Assembly: GCA_016785225.1 (NCBI GenBank)
Contig: JAFBJZ010000914.1
Coordinates: 682,001 to 746,000, forward strand
Length of the DNA stretch: 64,000 nucleotides
Direction: 5' to 3'
Origin: Psettodes erumei
Lineage: Eukaryota; Chordata; Actinopteri; Pleuronectiformes; Psettodidae
Shown here: positions 35,301 to 48,494 of the stretch, one piece after another
Numbering within the stretch: the first letter of the stretch is position 1
Layout: every line of letters begins with the position of its first letter
Translations under genes and position numbers: made by a program
Notes under the pieces: generated by a model
Databases searched by the model: none
What the model was told of the DNA's origin: nothing
Seen by the model: the letters and a program-made list of their open reading frames with translations, nothing else

Positions 35301-36434
35301 TTACAACTTGTCTTTCCAGATTTGGCAGCTGCAGCTGTTGGTCTTATTCTGGATTTTTTTTTTTAACTTCTTCATATTTGTCCAATACTATAATTGGCTT
35401 TTTTGTAAAAGTATACTGTTATGTTGACAGTAGATTCATCTGTAATTGTTATTCATACGTTGCAAAGCCTGCCTCTTTTATATGAACGCACTGAAGAGAC
35501 CCTGGATTAACTTATCGAGTTGATAGCCACCAGATATCCTCGGTATGTTGAACTTGCTTGTACTACAGGCCTCTGGTTGTACTCATGTTGTGTGTGTGTG
35601 TGTGGGGGGGGGGCTGTGAATGTTTACAATGTTGTATTATAGAGACAAAATGCAAGTCAATCAATTATCAATTTTCAAGTTAAGTCATGTTTTAAGGTGA
35701 GGATAAAGGCTAGTTTTACTGTGTAAAAGTTTTAGGCCACCATTAGATTTGTGGTTTTAGCAGTGCTATAATGACCATATATAATTATTTCACAATCGCT
35801 TTATTAAAATAAAACCAGAAAATCAAGGAGATATGAATGCAGTGTTAGAAGTGTCAGAAAATACAGCTTCTTCAGGCTAAAGTGTCAAGTATTCAGTGTG
35901 ATCCTTCCTCTCACTTGAACAATAGCACGACCTTGGCTTGATCAGGAATGGTCTTTTTGGAAGGATAGCAGCCAAGAAATCACTTTTTCAGAAGGGGAAC
36001 AGGGTAAAAAAAAGGCTCAGATATGCTAAAGCTGTGTGCTTTAGCATATCTGAGCCTTGAAGACTGGAATGAAGATCAATGGAAAATCTAGTGGTGGTCA
36101 AAGGTTTTTGCAGAGTACTGTAGTAGTTATGGTTAAGGTGAGAGGGAGACTCCAGGAAATTAATGAAATTCAATGTAATGTCCTCTGAAGTCATGGAGAC
36201 ATGACTGTGTGTGTTTGTGGGATGTGAAACACACCATGGAAGCTTTCCACTCTCAGCCCACACTGCAACCACTCATCAACTCGAAGTAGAGTGAGAGAAG
36301 AATCCCGCTGTAACACACCCCTCTCTGTTTCTGTTTTCCTGTTTAAACTCAAACCACCAAGAACTCCCTTACTCCTGTGGAAAAGTCAGATACGTGTGTG
36401 TGCTGTACCTGTATGAGCTGTATGTGTGCATTCC

Positions 36435-36476
<42 letters not shown>

Positions 36477-39400
36477 TATTCTTTTTCTTCTGCTTTGAAA
36501 TTACAAAACTGTCTTACTAATTCTGTTTAAATAGAGACAACCAAGGTCCATTTAGTAGCTGTTCTCAAGCATTTGATCATATGTTGTCATGGAAATATAG
36601 ATGCTACTGTTGGAAAAGTTTAAGGACTTCAAAAACTAATAAAGACCATGTTATGTCTTATGACTAAAAGCTTAAGAGCTACTCAGTAGACCTTTGAGAG
36701 ATAGTTTTCTCCACTGATGTCTTCAAGGTCAAAAATAATATAACATTAACCTAAACTGACTTAACTCATACACCAGCTCATGCATCAAAGGCTCCACCAA
36801 CACACAAAAAGAAAAAAAGGGTAATCAAAAACCTTCCAAAGGCTCTAGTCCACTTTTACATTTCAATTACAAATCATAGTCAATTAATGCTGTGTAATCA
36901 ATTACACAACATAGTTTAAAGCCATTTCAAATCAAGCCAAGTCCAGAGGAGGAGCGACAGATGGAAGATATCTATTTTATAAAGCGACATGCAGTGGTAA
37001 TAATTTTGTCAAGATCTTGGTCTATTATAATACAAAACAGTTCACAGTGACTTCAGACACTTACATTTAATTCTACATTTACATTCAATATACATTTCAC
37101 CAAAACCCCCATCTTTCACATCTTGTCCAAACCACAGATGTAGGTCTGTATGTGAACCCTGGTCATGCACTTTGTGTCCATCCCCCTAAGGCTGCAGTAG
37201 GCAGTTTTTTTTTTGCTATAACAGTCACTTTGTGCAATCTGTTGAAAAAAGGCTATTCTAGTTCCACCTACCACTGTAATGGAATTTACAAGAATCATTT
37301 GGGTCCTGGTCAGCAGCACCAATCAGAGCTAGTAGAGGCAGGGCCTGGAGTGTCAATTATGGCTCAAATTGTATAAATACATATATCTTATAAAAGCTGC
37401 CTACTGCAACTCAAACATCTAACCTTGTGAGTCTGTTGCCATTGATGAATGAAGTGCTTCATTCAAAGTTCAGTTTGAAACTTTTGCTGACTGTAAATGA
37501 AATGGCAAATTGTGCCCATGTACACCACACCAATATGTAATTTTCGATTAATGCAAAATGATTAATGCAAACTGCCATGAAACTGCTCTGAACAGGCAGA
37601 GCAGAACACTTCCACCCTTTGAGACCAATCTCGGCTATTGTCCTAATGTTGAACCAGGCCAGGACTTGGGTCATCATAGGTAATGATTTTTTAATGAGAG
37701 TGACACAAATTCAGGCCAAACTCTAAAGTGAGAAAGACCTAATATCTACCTGAAACTTTCATTTCAGATAAATGTAGTTGCCACAAATTAGTACTCACAC
37801 CAAATCATGTGTTGAACTGAACAATCATTTGTTTTGTAGCTTATGAATTGAATTTTGAAAGATTGTGTTATTTCATTCAGTCTTGCATCATTTAAGTTCA
37901 CACTTGAAATTGTTTTCTAACTAAAGCCATTATTAGCAAAAAGATCTGTCAGGCTAATCCTAATGCCATGTTCCTGTACCCTGACCCAGATTGGGTCCTT
38001 TTTGATGGATGTGTGGGCATGCATTGCTGTGACTTGTCAAGAGACTCAGTGTGTGTGTGTTTTCTCATGGGAGACCCATGGGAAAGAGTGTAATGGTCAC
38101 ACACCGCATAAAACTCTGGGGAGAGAAGTCTCTCCTCTCCTACAGTTTTCCACTCATCTCATTTAATCAGAGACATGGGACCAGAGAGAGAGAGAGAGAG
38201 AGATTGCTATATAAAGTGATGGCATGCTGTGGGTCCCTGAGGGGGGAGAGACAGAGATGAGTCACCAGGCCTGTTGTTGCATTGAAGCACTGCAACTGTC
38301 TTCTTTTTCTTTTCCTTTCCCCTTTTCTTTTTCTGTCTTAGTCTTTTAGTCTTACTCTTTTGTTCTTCTGCCTCTTCCTTCTATTATGTAGTCATCCCTT
38401 CACCCCCTTCTTTGATTCTCCCAACCTTCTTGGTTTCTACCTCCCGAGGCGTCCTCATAGTTACTGGTAGGAGAATAAAGAGATCACTGAGGAATGAAAG
38501 AGATCATCGTTCACTGCTCCATGGCAACAGAACAAATATTTCTCTGCCAGACAGATAATCTCACTTGATTTTGAGTCACTTTTACTTACTTAGTAGTCCT
38601 TGCCCAGTGGCATGAAATGGGAAAGGGTGGGCAGACTACCCAAGTAGTATTGGTTTGAAAAACTCCTTGGAGCAAACTCATTTGCAGGGAAATGAAATGA
38701 TCTTATTCCATTGTCTGCCATCTCATTTGTGCATCACATTTTGTTCCAAAGTTATTTTCATTCTTGGTTCTTTATACTATATTCATCAGAAATGGGGTGG
38801 AAAATAATCTGTACTGGAACTTCATTGGTGCAGAAAACAGCACACAGCCTTGCTAGCACTGGTCTTTAAACATCAGTGAATGTCTAAATTCTTTCTACTG
38901 GTATTTTTGTGAGTTGATATGAATCAGGTTCTCACTGGTATGGACTTCCCTGAGAAAATAGCCATAGGTATTCTCTCTCTCCAAGTCTGACACAACAAAG
39001 GCTCCTGTCTTGTTCACACTCAGCTTTTATAGCCATTGTTACCAAACTAAGCACATATAGCCACATAAATTGAAGCATATACAACCTTAAATATTGTGAA
39101 ATCCTTGTGGTGGTCTGACACATGCTGAACAAGAGAATGCTGAAGAGGCATTCAAGGCTTAGGGGTGCTTGATTTGTGATTTAGAGCCCGTTAGCTTGTT
39201 AGCCTAAGGATATTACTCCTGATTCATGACTTTGTGCCTACAGTTATTCTTCCCCCACCACTGTCACGTTACAACATCCCTGAGAGTTAGTACAGTTTGG
39301 TTTAGTCAATGTTGTTTTGCCAAGTGTTTGTGTATACACTGTTTTACACAAACTACTAAAGAGAAGGATTCATGTCTTGATGTAAACTCAGGGTATCTGC

Positions 39401-40088
39401 ATCATGGAAGTGGGAAAGGTGTCATTTTTTTTATCATGTTATTATGATCTCTCTCTCTTTCTCTCTCTGTGATGACATGATAATTGTTTTTACCTTCCCC
39501 ACTATCGAACACACAGACATGGGAGCCTAACCCTAACGGCTTGTTCTTTTTTTAGTCTGTCTCCCACAAAGCCCCCCAACACAAAAGAAGTACAATATAA
39601 AAATGTGGTACCCCTTTCAATTGAGTGGCTTCCATATACTGTATGTGACCTTGCCTCTCAGTAACTTGGCATTGCTTTTAGCTTAAAGCAGAGGACATGT
39701 TGCACAGAGCAGGACAGGATGGGAGGGATGAGGATGAGGCCACTTCTTCACCAGCTACATAAATCTCTCCAGAAAACACCAACCTCCTCCATTGGTATTA
39801 GAAAGAGTAACATGGGGTAGTCACGGGAACAACCAGTGTCATCACTTGTTGTTGTGTGTGTGTGTGAGGGGGGTGCCCCTTCCATCATAATAATAATTAC
39901 ATCCATTGATGGAAACTTGAAAGTATAGAAGTAAAACATAACATGACTGGTGGCCTCATTTTGTGTATTTGAAGTTGGCTTTCGATATGGAAATGGAATG
40001 ATACACTCATTCTCGGAATTATTAATGATGGGGTTGTGTTTACACAAAGGATTGTGTGTCTAGGGGACTATATTTGCATGTGTGTGCA

Positions 40089-40126
<38 letters not shown>

Positions 40127-43100
40127 GTGTGTTTTTCTGTCTGCTCCTACATGAAAGTACATGATCAGAATGCCCACAATTCAAAGTCGTAAAAACAAGC
40201 TCCAGTGATAGTCCACAATGGCAAGCTGTGTCTTGCAGTGAAAGCTGAGAGGAGTGAGAATGAAAACAGCACAGAAGTGCCTGACACACTTGTGTCTGCA
40301 GCCTTGGAAACACTTCAACAAATCCTTATTTGTAATACATTCATGTGGGCCTCCTTACAAAACTCCTGTTCCATGTTTAAGTAGATGGTTCATGCAAACT
40401 ACTATGATCTGAAGTTCCATATCCTGAATACACAAAGAAACCTGTTGCCTTCACTGTACTGCCTTCAAATACTGTAAGAAATATTGTCATCACAAGGAGA
40501 CACATTTGGTCAGGAGAGGATGAAAAATTCATTTTTCCTTATATAAAGGAATAGTTATGAAAGTGACCCTTGAAATTTCAATTGCACACCTGTATATGAG
40601 CATAGTTTTGATTTGTTTATAAGAAAAAAAAAACATTTTATCATTTTATTTTATCACATTATCCCTGATAGACTTATCAATAAATGTAAAGGGATAAGCT
40701 TTTTGTCTAACTATTACATTCACTACTAATACCATTACTACTTTGTACTTTTGTATGTACATTCCAATGAGTCTCTTAACTAGTGTGTGTGCACCAAGCG
40801 GCTTTGATTGAGATCCCATTTTAGGATTTTTTTCCCCAGTAATCAAATCTTCAGTATGACATTTTGGCAGGATATCAGGCCTCTGTACTTTGTAGTCTAC
40901 GTAAGTGAGTTTCATCATGACGTCATTGCACTCAGCCTGGAGACAAATAGAAGTTAAGAAGTGAGCCTAATATTCATCATCACAAAACTAGATGATATGG
41001 TAACTTATCACAACTGTTCCACTGTTCAAGGCCAGTAATGTAACTAGCCATGCGAGATAAAGCTGGAATCATATGATGGAGTGGATCATATGAGGAAACA
41101 AACTAATGTTTTTAGTAACCACAGCTTTTGACTATGACTCACTGTCGCCTGACTCATGTGGAAAAGATTCTACTTAGAAATTTAAAAAAAAATTTGGATC
41201 AGAAAGATCATTTCTGTATTAAAGTCAAGTGAGCAACGTTAGTGAAGATTTGTCATATGTTTCATAATTACTTTAAGATTAAGATGGTATTTTTAAACAA
41301 GCTACTGAATATTTTAATATGTGAAAGTGGTGCAGTGAAAGTAAAACCCTAAGTGTCTGGCAGTGGTGGACTGCTCCCTTCTGAACAGTCAATGTGCAGG
41401 GAGACTATGTAGCCTAATGTGTAAACAAGCAAAAGAGATGGGAGCACTAAGCTGACACCAAAGAGTTCAAGTGTTGCAAACCAGACCCAAACACGGCTGT
41501 TTTTAACCAGCACTTTCAGCTCCATTCTGTGGTTCATTTTGTTCTTGGTAGACATTGCTCCACCTGTGGTGCTTCAGTAATAAAATAAATCTCCATTATC
41601 TAAGGTTGATAGATTGTTTAAGTAAACAAATAGTAAATCTAAATCACTTGAGGACAGTAAAATATTTGCTTCTCTTGAATATTGCTGTAATTCAGGTAAT
41701 TCAGGTATATTAATTGATACAGAAAAGAAAATACATTAAATCAGCAGATGTTGTGTCCTGAGTATCAGCAGCAGTTGCCATGGCCCAGCCTCGGATCTTT
41801 GAAACCAAACAGGAACACAATCTTTAAAAGGCCCTTTCCTTCTCACAATCAAAGAAGTATGCGATAGTTGCTATTTCTAGATGGCCCTCCCCTTCTCTTT
41901 CTCTGTCATCATAAGCCCTCTGTTACCTCATTCTCTTCTGTGTCCTATATCATCTCCCTCTCCCCTGCTCTCCCTCTCTCTTTCCCTTCCTCCCCTTTTG
42001 ACAACAAGCTCTTGTCAACGTCTTGACCATGTTGCCTGACATACACGCCACCCCTATGAACCGTACCATAGGAAAAAAAATACCCAAAAGCAGTGCTCCC
42101 AGCTGGAAACAATGTAAAACAGTCTGACCGGGAAAACTGAGCTGGGAACATTTTTGGATTACATGTCCATATATGGACCTGGATCAACCTGTGGGAGACG
42201 AAGGGTTCTCTCTCACCTAATTTAAATGCAGTTATTGGGAGTCTGATCACTCCCAGGCAGTTGGATGAATTCGTACTTTACTTATAATATAGCGCTAAAT
42301 CATGACAGAAGTTACCTCAGGGCACTTTTCCATGTCTGGTTTAAATCTTTTGTGGGCAAAACATTTGCTGTGATCACAGTGAAGTAAGATGGCAGTTTGA
42401 CAACATGGTGCTGATGTATTGATGTTGAGAAATGTAGGGAGTGTGGAGGCAACAGGTGTTTTAGGTGGTAGTGGAAAGTACAACACAGAAGAGGATGAGC
42501 AAAATCTGTCCTGACAGATTTTCTTTCCATGGTCCAAGATCCTGATTCCTTTGAGGGTCAGGAGAAGCAGAAGAAACGAGTTGTGCCATGAAGAAAAATA
42601 CAGTTTTACATTTATACTTTTGACTTTGAGCTTCAGTCATTCCAGAAAGTGGCAGCATGAGGTTTATCTATGAGTACAAAGGTGGTGCTCGTATAGTGAA
42701 CACTTGCAGGGCTAGCATCTGAGGCTGGCAAGCTAACTAGCCTCATCAGTAAATTTAGCAGTCCATACTGTATGTTCCCAATAGTGGCATAATGTTTACT
42801 TACTGAAAACTAGGAGACACAGGGCCTCTGACAGATCATTAAAATATATTCACACATATTTTTCACAGTGACAGAGATGTGGGTTCCTGAACAGAGGCTA
42901 ATCAGTAACATGCTAGCACTTACTGGCCACAATAGCCTGCCAGCCAACCTGGATATCGTTACCTAAGCAAGCAAGCTCACTGTGTCTGTGATCAGACAAG
43001 ATATGAATGCAATTTGTTCAAGTGACATTTAAATCGACGGCTTCAACTGTGCAGCATTTCTTTCTGATGGAGTAGTGAAGAGATTTATATTTTTCATATA

Positions 43101-46100
43101 TTGTACAGCCTCGCTCTCTGTTTTGGACTGCCTGGATCTTTCTTCTTTAAAAACGTTGGTACAACCACGATGGTTTGCATTTGGTCAGTGGTATACACAA
43201 TAATACAAATGTGAATGTTTACCAAAAATTTGCTCCGCACAAAAATTCAGTACCAATTTAGTTGGTCTCATGGAAGTATATCTGCTGATTCCAGTGATTG
43301 AATGGAAATGAAGTGACTTTTTTCCAAAATGTTGCTGTTGTAAATGCTGTATCTGCTGTGGTCTCTAAAGAGTGGCTGCACATCAAGTGTTCATATAGAT
43401 CAACTCCCATTGAAAGTAAGTGGAAAGGGAGTCAGGAGGTTGTATTGGGTGGGGTAGGGTGAAGAGGACACGATGAAGAGTGAATTATCCTGGTGGGTGG
43501 AGGAGCTGGGAAGAAGGGAGAACAGGGCTGTGGCTAGTTCCACATGAGGAGGCGGAGGCAAGAGGAGGTTAGCATGGAGAGCAGGGAATGCCAGTGCTAT
43601 GAATCAGCTGTCTAAATATGGTCCCAGCTCTTCACTGCAACACACCCAGCCACTCTGTACAAAGTAGATGGACGGCCCCTCTTCTTCCAGTTTATCTTTT
43701 ACACTTATTCTCCCACATATATTATTCAACTCTCCTCACAATGATGGCTGAATCACTTGAGGTCAATCAGTCACATATACTAACTACACATTATGTGTTT
43801 CTCTTAGCTTATTTTTCTGTAATGCAGTTAGTGGAATTGTGCACAGACACACCGCAGTGATTGTCTCTAAAACCTAACACAACAAAAGCTGGGACATTAA
43901 TCCAAGTCATCCAAGGTATTGTTGAAAGGGCAACATTTTTCTAACTTATATAATAGATGCTAATTTCTAATAATTACTAGTGTCAGATACAGGGACAGCT
44001 TTTAGATTTATGAAATACTGCAAGACATAAAGACCTCCTTTAACAACTGACTTTGGAGTGAGATCAAAAAAAAGATCAAAAATGTTGAAGCTGCATAGAA
44101 TTGCCATATTTCATGTAAGTGCAGTGAGGTCTGTTCTCTGACACCATATGGACTCAGCTGTCATGGAAATGAACACAGATGTAAGGGAGGGAATCTTCGG
44201 TTTAGCTACTGGACATTGAGGCTTAAATGAGGCAAAGACACACACGCCCCAGACAAAAACACACACACTCCCAGAGGAGGACAGCTGTTCATGCTAACAG
44301 GGAGTCTTATCAGCTGCCACTGATAAGTTTCCACTAACACATCATACAGCCTTGTGCTAGAATTTTTTTTAATATAATGTGACTTATGTCATGCCAAAGA
44401 AACATGAATGGTAAAACCATATTTATCCATGGTCATGTGGAATCGGGTCACAACGATTTCCTTAAGGATTTAGGTTTTAATGAATATGCATTAAAATGCA
44501 TATTTATGTTTTTCATACCTGAGCACAGTGACATTAGCCTTTCATAAAGAACTAAGATAAACCAAGTTGTGAATCCCATCAGGCAAAGCCTTGTTGGGAC
44601 CACACTCCTGAAGGGGGCCCAGGAAGGAGTGGAGCAGAGGGTAGTGGGCCACCAAAGCAGAGATTAAACACCCTATGGTCCACTGCAAGGCCCTCGTCCT
44701 GTGTGAGCTGGCCCTGTGTCACACTAACACTACTCAGTAACAGTATCAGCTGAGCACCAGGGCAGGGCTTTTCCTCAGGGTACAAACAGCACAAGTACAG
44801 ACAGGGTTGTCTCAATCCAAATCCCACCTCACACAGACTGAAAAGTGAGAAACATCTTGGAAAAATGTCAGAAATCATGATCAGTTGCTTGGTTGCCTGT
44901 GTCAAAAAAACTACAAATACTCTCATATTAGGACACACGACCCCCAGTGGATGTTACCTTGGCATCCCTATATGGGAATGTTGATGTTGATTTGGTAACG
45001 TCTTCACTACATATGAGGAGGCATTAGCTGTGGGAGTGACAATATTTTCATAGTATTTCATATGCATTTTTCTTAAGTACCAGATGAATTAAAACCCTGG
45101 AATCACAGAGCTAAATATGGAGTAAGGAAGAAGCTTCCATTGGCCTGGAAATGGCCTGGATTCCTTTGAATGTAATGTAAAGAGTAGTTTTGAAATAATT
45201 TTTCAGGTTGCAAAACAGCTATGTTGTTTTTGGCTTCAAGACATCTGAAAGGAAAATCCAACATGAATGAGTTGTAAATCAGCAGTGTGACATCATCCAC
45301 ATAATAATATCCCTGGCAAACATAATATACTACACCAGATGATGACTCTGTACTGGTATATTTTAGACAAAGTCAGACATGAGCAGCACATGTGGCTATT
45401 TTTTAATGAATAAGTCCTGATGCACCACACAGACAGACAGCTGCTGGTTGAAAGTAAATACATTTACTTAAGTACACTTTTGGTGTACTTCACTTTATTT
45501 CCTTTTTATGTTACTTTATAATTTTACTCCACAACATTTCAGAAACAAATGATCTACTTTTTCAATCTACTGCATTTATTTGACAGCTATATAAAATACA
45601 TACTGAAGCCAACCAGCCAATGAGACCACCAATAGCACTGGATGTTGTGTAAAAATACTATGATGTGACAGTGCTGCTATAGGCAACATTGATAACTATT
45701 CCTTAAATGTGACCAGGATACATACTGGACCTGTGTGACAACCTACATCAATACATGTGTGATAAAATAATACTGACTGATAATATCACTGGTGTGGCTC
45801 TAATAATGTGCATGTAGTGAAAGCTTTAAACAGATTCACAGCAGCATGAAAGCTGCAGCCTGATTTGTTCTTTTTGTCTACTGTCATGTTCTTTCAACAA
45901 TAAATACCGACTGTGGATATCCCTGTACCTCCATAGTGTTTCAACTGTTGTGTGTGGAGGAATAAGTCTGTCCTCACAGAGGCCAAGTATGTGTTGACAA
46001 TCAACAGTGTTGCATTTGTTGCACTGAGGGTGTTTGTGGAGTCTTTCTGTATCTAATACTGATTTAGAAAGAATCTGCCCTTGGAGGGCAACAGAGTAGC

Positions 46101-48494
46101 ACAGAAGATTGAAAACAGAACTCACTGTGGTTTGCTTTTTAATGAAGATGAATCTGACGTTATGTCATTGTTGGCAACCATAAACAAAGCCAGTGTTTTG
46201 CGTTAGTGAGCGAGCCAGAGATAGGCATTTTAGGGGGTGGGAGTTTTTCTTGCCAAGGGGCCCAAGCAGTTGGCTAATGCTAGCAAAATCCTTACCCTCA
46301 TGTAGATTGTATTGGAAACTTGCAACACTCCGCTTCAACACTTTATCATATTATAATTAAAAAGTTGATTTATAACAGATTGAGAAACAGTTCAGTCATG
46401 GAATTCCCTCAGATGCGATGATGGAGATTAGCTCTTTTTTGCTGACAGCTATGCCCTGCCCATCTGTGGATCATCACATATAAAGTCTTGTGTTGGTATG
46501 CCAAGACGAGGAAGCAAAATATCTTGTGCAAGTATGTTGGAATAGCACTAATGCACAGCCATTCACAGTCAGACAGCCTTGCCTAAGATGGAGCTCTTAT
46601 TTGACTTTTACCCAGAGGGGGGGTGGGGGGGCTGAGTCAAGGGTGGAAACTCTGAATGTTCTCGCACCACTGTGCAGAAAGCTGCAAGCTATTATACATC
46701 ACACTGCAGCTTCAGAGGCTAAAAAAAGAAACAGGGCTCCCCTGGAAAAGAAAAAAAGCCTGTTGCTCTGTCTTCAAATGAAACATTTTTTCTGCCTTTA
46801 ACAGGACCTTGAGCTAAGTGGCACGACTTTCCATCTTTGCATAAAAAAGGGGATTGAGTGAAATGACTGTACGGATTATGACTTGCGCATGTGAGGGCTT
46901 GTCTTCTGTCATCCTACACATAGTCTGCTATGAACGGAAAATATCTGGAGGCCACCTGTGGTGGATTCTGCTTATTGATCCAATGTACAGCAGATTTGGG
47001 GTGGGGCAGGGGTGGTGTTGAACAACATCTGGAGTATAACAATCACACACATAGAGTACACCCCTAATCACTGCTTCTGTGCATTGTCTAAAAATACAAT
47101 AGTGTGCCTCTGCAGGCCAACAGTAGAACAAATAAGGTTAAAAATGGTGAAACAAATGTTTTTACATTGATCATAGAACCACAAGCAGATCATGTGTTGC
47201 TTGGAGCTCAGTGATATTTGAATCTAGATACAATTTTATAAAAAAACAACAACAAACATTTGTGAATAATTGGAAAAAGTATCATGCCAAGCTGGAAAAT
47301 GACTGGAGGTTGTGTTTTTTGATAAATACGTGTATCCTTCTCCTCACAGCTTCATTTCTATACCTGTCGAAGCTATTTTTACTCATATTTACTTATATTC
47401 ATATTGGATGTTTGACACTCGAAAATGTCTGCTATTAGGTTTGTACTTCGAACCATTTCATTTGAGGGTTAGCATGAGGGTATGCTTTTCATATAAGGTG
47501 GAGGAGTATCAAAGCCCACAGTGCCTAGCCAATAAATATACATAATTTTCTTGAGAGTGCTCATCTGATACAGTTGTAGGGAGAAGAAAAAGAAAGAAGT
47601 AAGAAGCAAAGACTACCTTTTGATGTTATAATATGGGAAAAGTGTTACTTCAGAGTGGAATGTTTTTGGTGCTGCAGGTTCAGTGATGAGCGTTAGCACA
47701 GCCTCTCCCTGAAATCCTCTGCAATTCAGCAAACTTCAGCACTGAGTTGTTTGCAGCAGGATTTCATGGACAGTGATGTGATAGTGACATGAGTTTCCCT
47801 CACATTCAACCCAACCCAAACATTTTTTTGGTTCGCTAACGGGCCACACCCATCCCGAAACCAATAAGGTGACACGTATTTGACTTCAACATCCCTCACC
47901 ATGAAAACACAAAGCAAAGCTACACACTGATGCATGCATTTATACACACAGACACACTCCCACCTGGTAGATCATGACTTTAAAGTTGCGTCTCTTCAGC
48001 AGCTCGGCCTCGTTGTTCTCCAGCTTCTTGATCTGACCTCCTTGCTTCTCCAAGGTGGCCCGCACTGTCTTGACGTTGACGCTCACTTTGCGCACCTTCT
48101 CCATCATCTTGTTGACGCTGTTGGATGTGGTGCTGTGACTCTTGGCCAGTTTGGTCAGCTCGCCCTGGATGCTGGTCACTGAACGCTCCATCTCTTGCTG
48201 CCTGACTTCAAGCCCGCTCTGGGTCTGCTGGATCTGGTCCACTGCCCCGATGATCTTGTCCAGCAAGGACAGCACCATGACCCCATTCACCTGCGCATCT
48301 GCTTTCCCCACTTCGTCCTTGACTTCTGCGGCATCCTCCACTGTCCCCATGGTGGACAGCTCTTTCTTGGCAGCGGCAAGAGCATCGTCTTCGTCGTCTG
48401 ACGGCGGAAGGTTTATTTCATCATCTGAAATCTCAGTGAGGGTTTTGGGCTCCAGCTGGGCACTTGTGGATTCCAGTGCTTCCATGGCTGCCAT
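26344..48494 (-). CDS. cavin1: Cavin-1 (PTRF), complete coding region in two exons
   Basis: Coat protein of caveolae. It trimerises, binds phosphatidylserine/PIP2 and oligomerises with caveolin at the plasma membrane; it was first described as Pol I and transcript release factor. Exon 1 is 47964-48494 (177 codons) and exon 2 is 26344-27180 (278 codons plus stop), giving 455 residues against 390 in human. Residues 20-40 are an acidic region (SDDEINLPPSDDEDD). Residues 65-175 form the HR1 trimeric coiled coil ending KRRNFKVMIYQ. Exon 2 starts DEVKVPSKLSISKSMKVSES, and the HR2 region has SRAERIKRSSL. Residues 274-325 are 11-residue repeats, followed by FTPDHVVYARSKTTMYKVPP, then TFHVKKIREG and an acidic tail ending DRDSD. 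The single intron position agrees with vertebrate cavin1. Whether it is the fish a or b copy is not decided by the window. Confidence 0.95.
26794..26892 (-). repeat. Three tandem 33-bp units encoding 11-residue repeats in cavin1
   Basis: Residues 274-306 are QNLEMTKQRTK, then two identical copies of ENLERTKQRTR. Less regular units (QNIEKTR, ENLEKTRHNIE) follow to residue 324. This is the undecad coiled-coil (UC1) domain of cavin-1; the DNA itself is a tandem 33-bp repeat. Confidence 0.9.
27431..27493. repeat. (ATT)n microsatellite
   Basis: About 21 uninterrupted TAT/ATT units. Confidence 0.98.
27660..27908 (+). mobile_element. 3' end of a non-LTR retrotransposon
   Basis: Contains ataaaggtttcttcccattg, then aggaagtttttcctttgtct, and ends ctatacaaataaaactagat plus a TTGTATTGGATTG tail. 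This is the standard 3' untranslated end of a common fish LINE (RTE/Expander-like by memory). No coding part remains. Confidence 0.6.
28325..28400 (-). mobile_element. LINE 3' tail with (GATAA)n microsatellite, minus orientation
   Basis: Reverse-complemented, the sequence is caatttccccttggggatta, then ATAAAGTATTCTTATC units: an L2/Rex-type LINE end with its simple-sequence tail. Confidence 0.6.
28440..28545. repeat. AT-rich low-complexity tract
   Basis: Nearly pure A/T with repeated AAAATATA and TATATAAAA units. Confidence 0.9.
28622..28660. repeat. (ATGT)n microsatellite
   Basis: About nine TATG units, with one CATG interruption. Confidence 0.95.
31108..31155 (-). mobile_element. LINE 3' tail fragment, minus orientation
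   Basis: The reverse complement reads gtgaatttccccattgtggg, then ATTAATAAAGTTAATCTAATC, the tail of an L2/Rex-type LINE like the one at 17.8 kb. Confidence 0.5.
31897..31926. repeat. (TG)n microsatellite
   Basis: About 15 TG units. Confidence 0.95.
32321..32354. repeat. (GT)n microsatellite
   Basis: 17 GT units. Confidence 0.95.
34150..34385. repeat. Dispersed fish repeat, copy 1
   Basis: Contains gctgcatgtctttggtggag, then gagaagatgcaaactccaca, cagaaaggctggggttcaaa and gctgtgaggtaacagtgcta. It is related to 60635-60770, which shares the same landmarks. It is a well-known type of fish interspersed repeat, but I cannot assign its class with certainty. Confidence 0.6.
35715..36125 (+). mobile_element. 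Tc1-like transposon remnant with terminal inverted repeats and internal snap-back
   Basis: The left end tactgtgtaaaagttttagg, then CCACCATTAGATTTG, is the inverted match of the right end aaaatctagtggtggtcaaa, then GGTTTTTGCAGAGTA. The interior is a heavily deleted transposase. It contains a perfect 21-bp inverted repeat at 36012-36058. Confidence 0.65.
36438..36472. repeat. (CA)n microsatellite
   Basis: 17 CA units. Confidence 0.95.
37191..37410. mobile_element. Small non-autonomous DNA transposon (about 220 bp)
   Basis: Starts gctgcagtaggcagtttt and ends aaaagctgcctactgcaac. The outer 16 bases are inverted copies with two differences (core TGCAGTAGGCAG). The interior has no coding capacity. 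Confidence 0.65.
40091..40122. repeat. (TG)n microsatellite
   Basis: About 16 TG units. Confidence 0.95.
45440..45660. repeat. Dispersed fish repeat (ACTTAAGTAC type)
   Basis: Contains atttacttaagtacactttt, then tttactccacaacatttcag and tgcatttatttgacagctat. It matches a very common fish interspersed element of non-autonomous DNA-transposon type by memory of its wording. Confidence 0.55.
47964..48494 (-). CDS. cavin1: cavin1 exon 1 (HR1 coiled coil)
   Basis: Starts ATG GCA GCC ATG at 48494, with an A at -3. The donor is TACCAG then GTGGGA. It encodes VLSLLDKIIGAVDQIQQTQ, then LAKSHSTTSNSVNKMMEKVR, classic cavin-1 HR1 heptads. Confidence 0.96.

Larger units (their letters stand above)
27181..47963. 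other. cavin1 intron 1 (20.8 kb)
   Basis: A very long intron filled with microsatellites and eroded repeats, detailed separately where recognised. I see no convincing nested protein gene. The stretches 38.2-39.8, 40.1-45.4 and 45.7-47.9 kb hold nothing I can name beyond simple repeats and isolated open frames. Confidence 0.7.
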
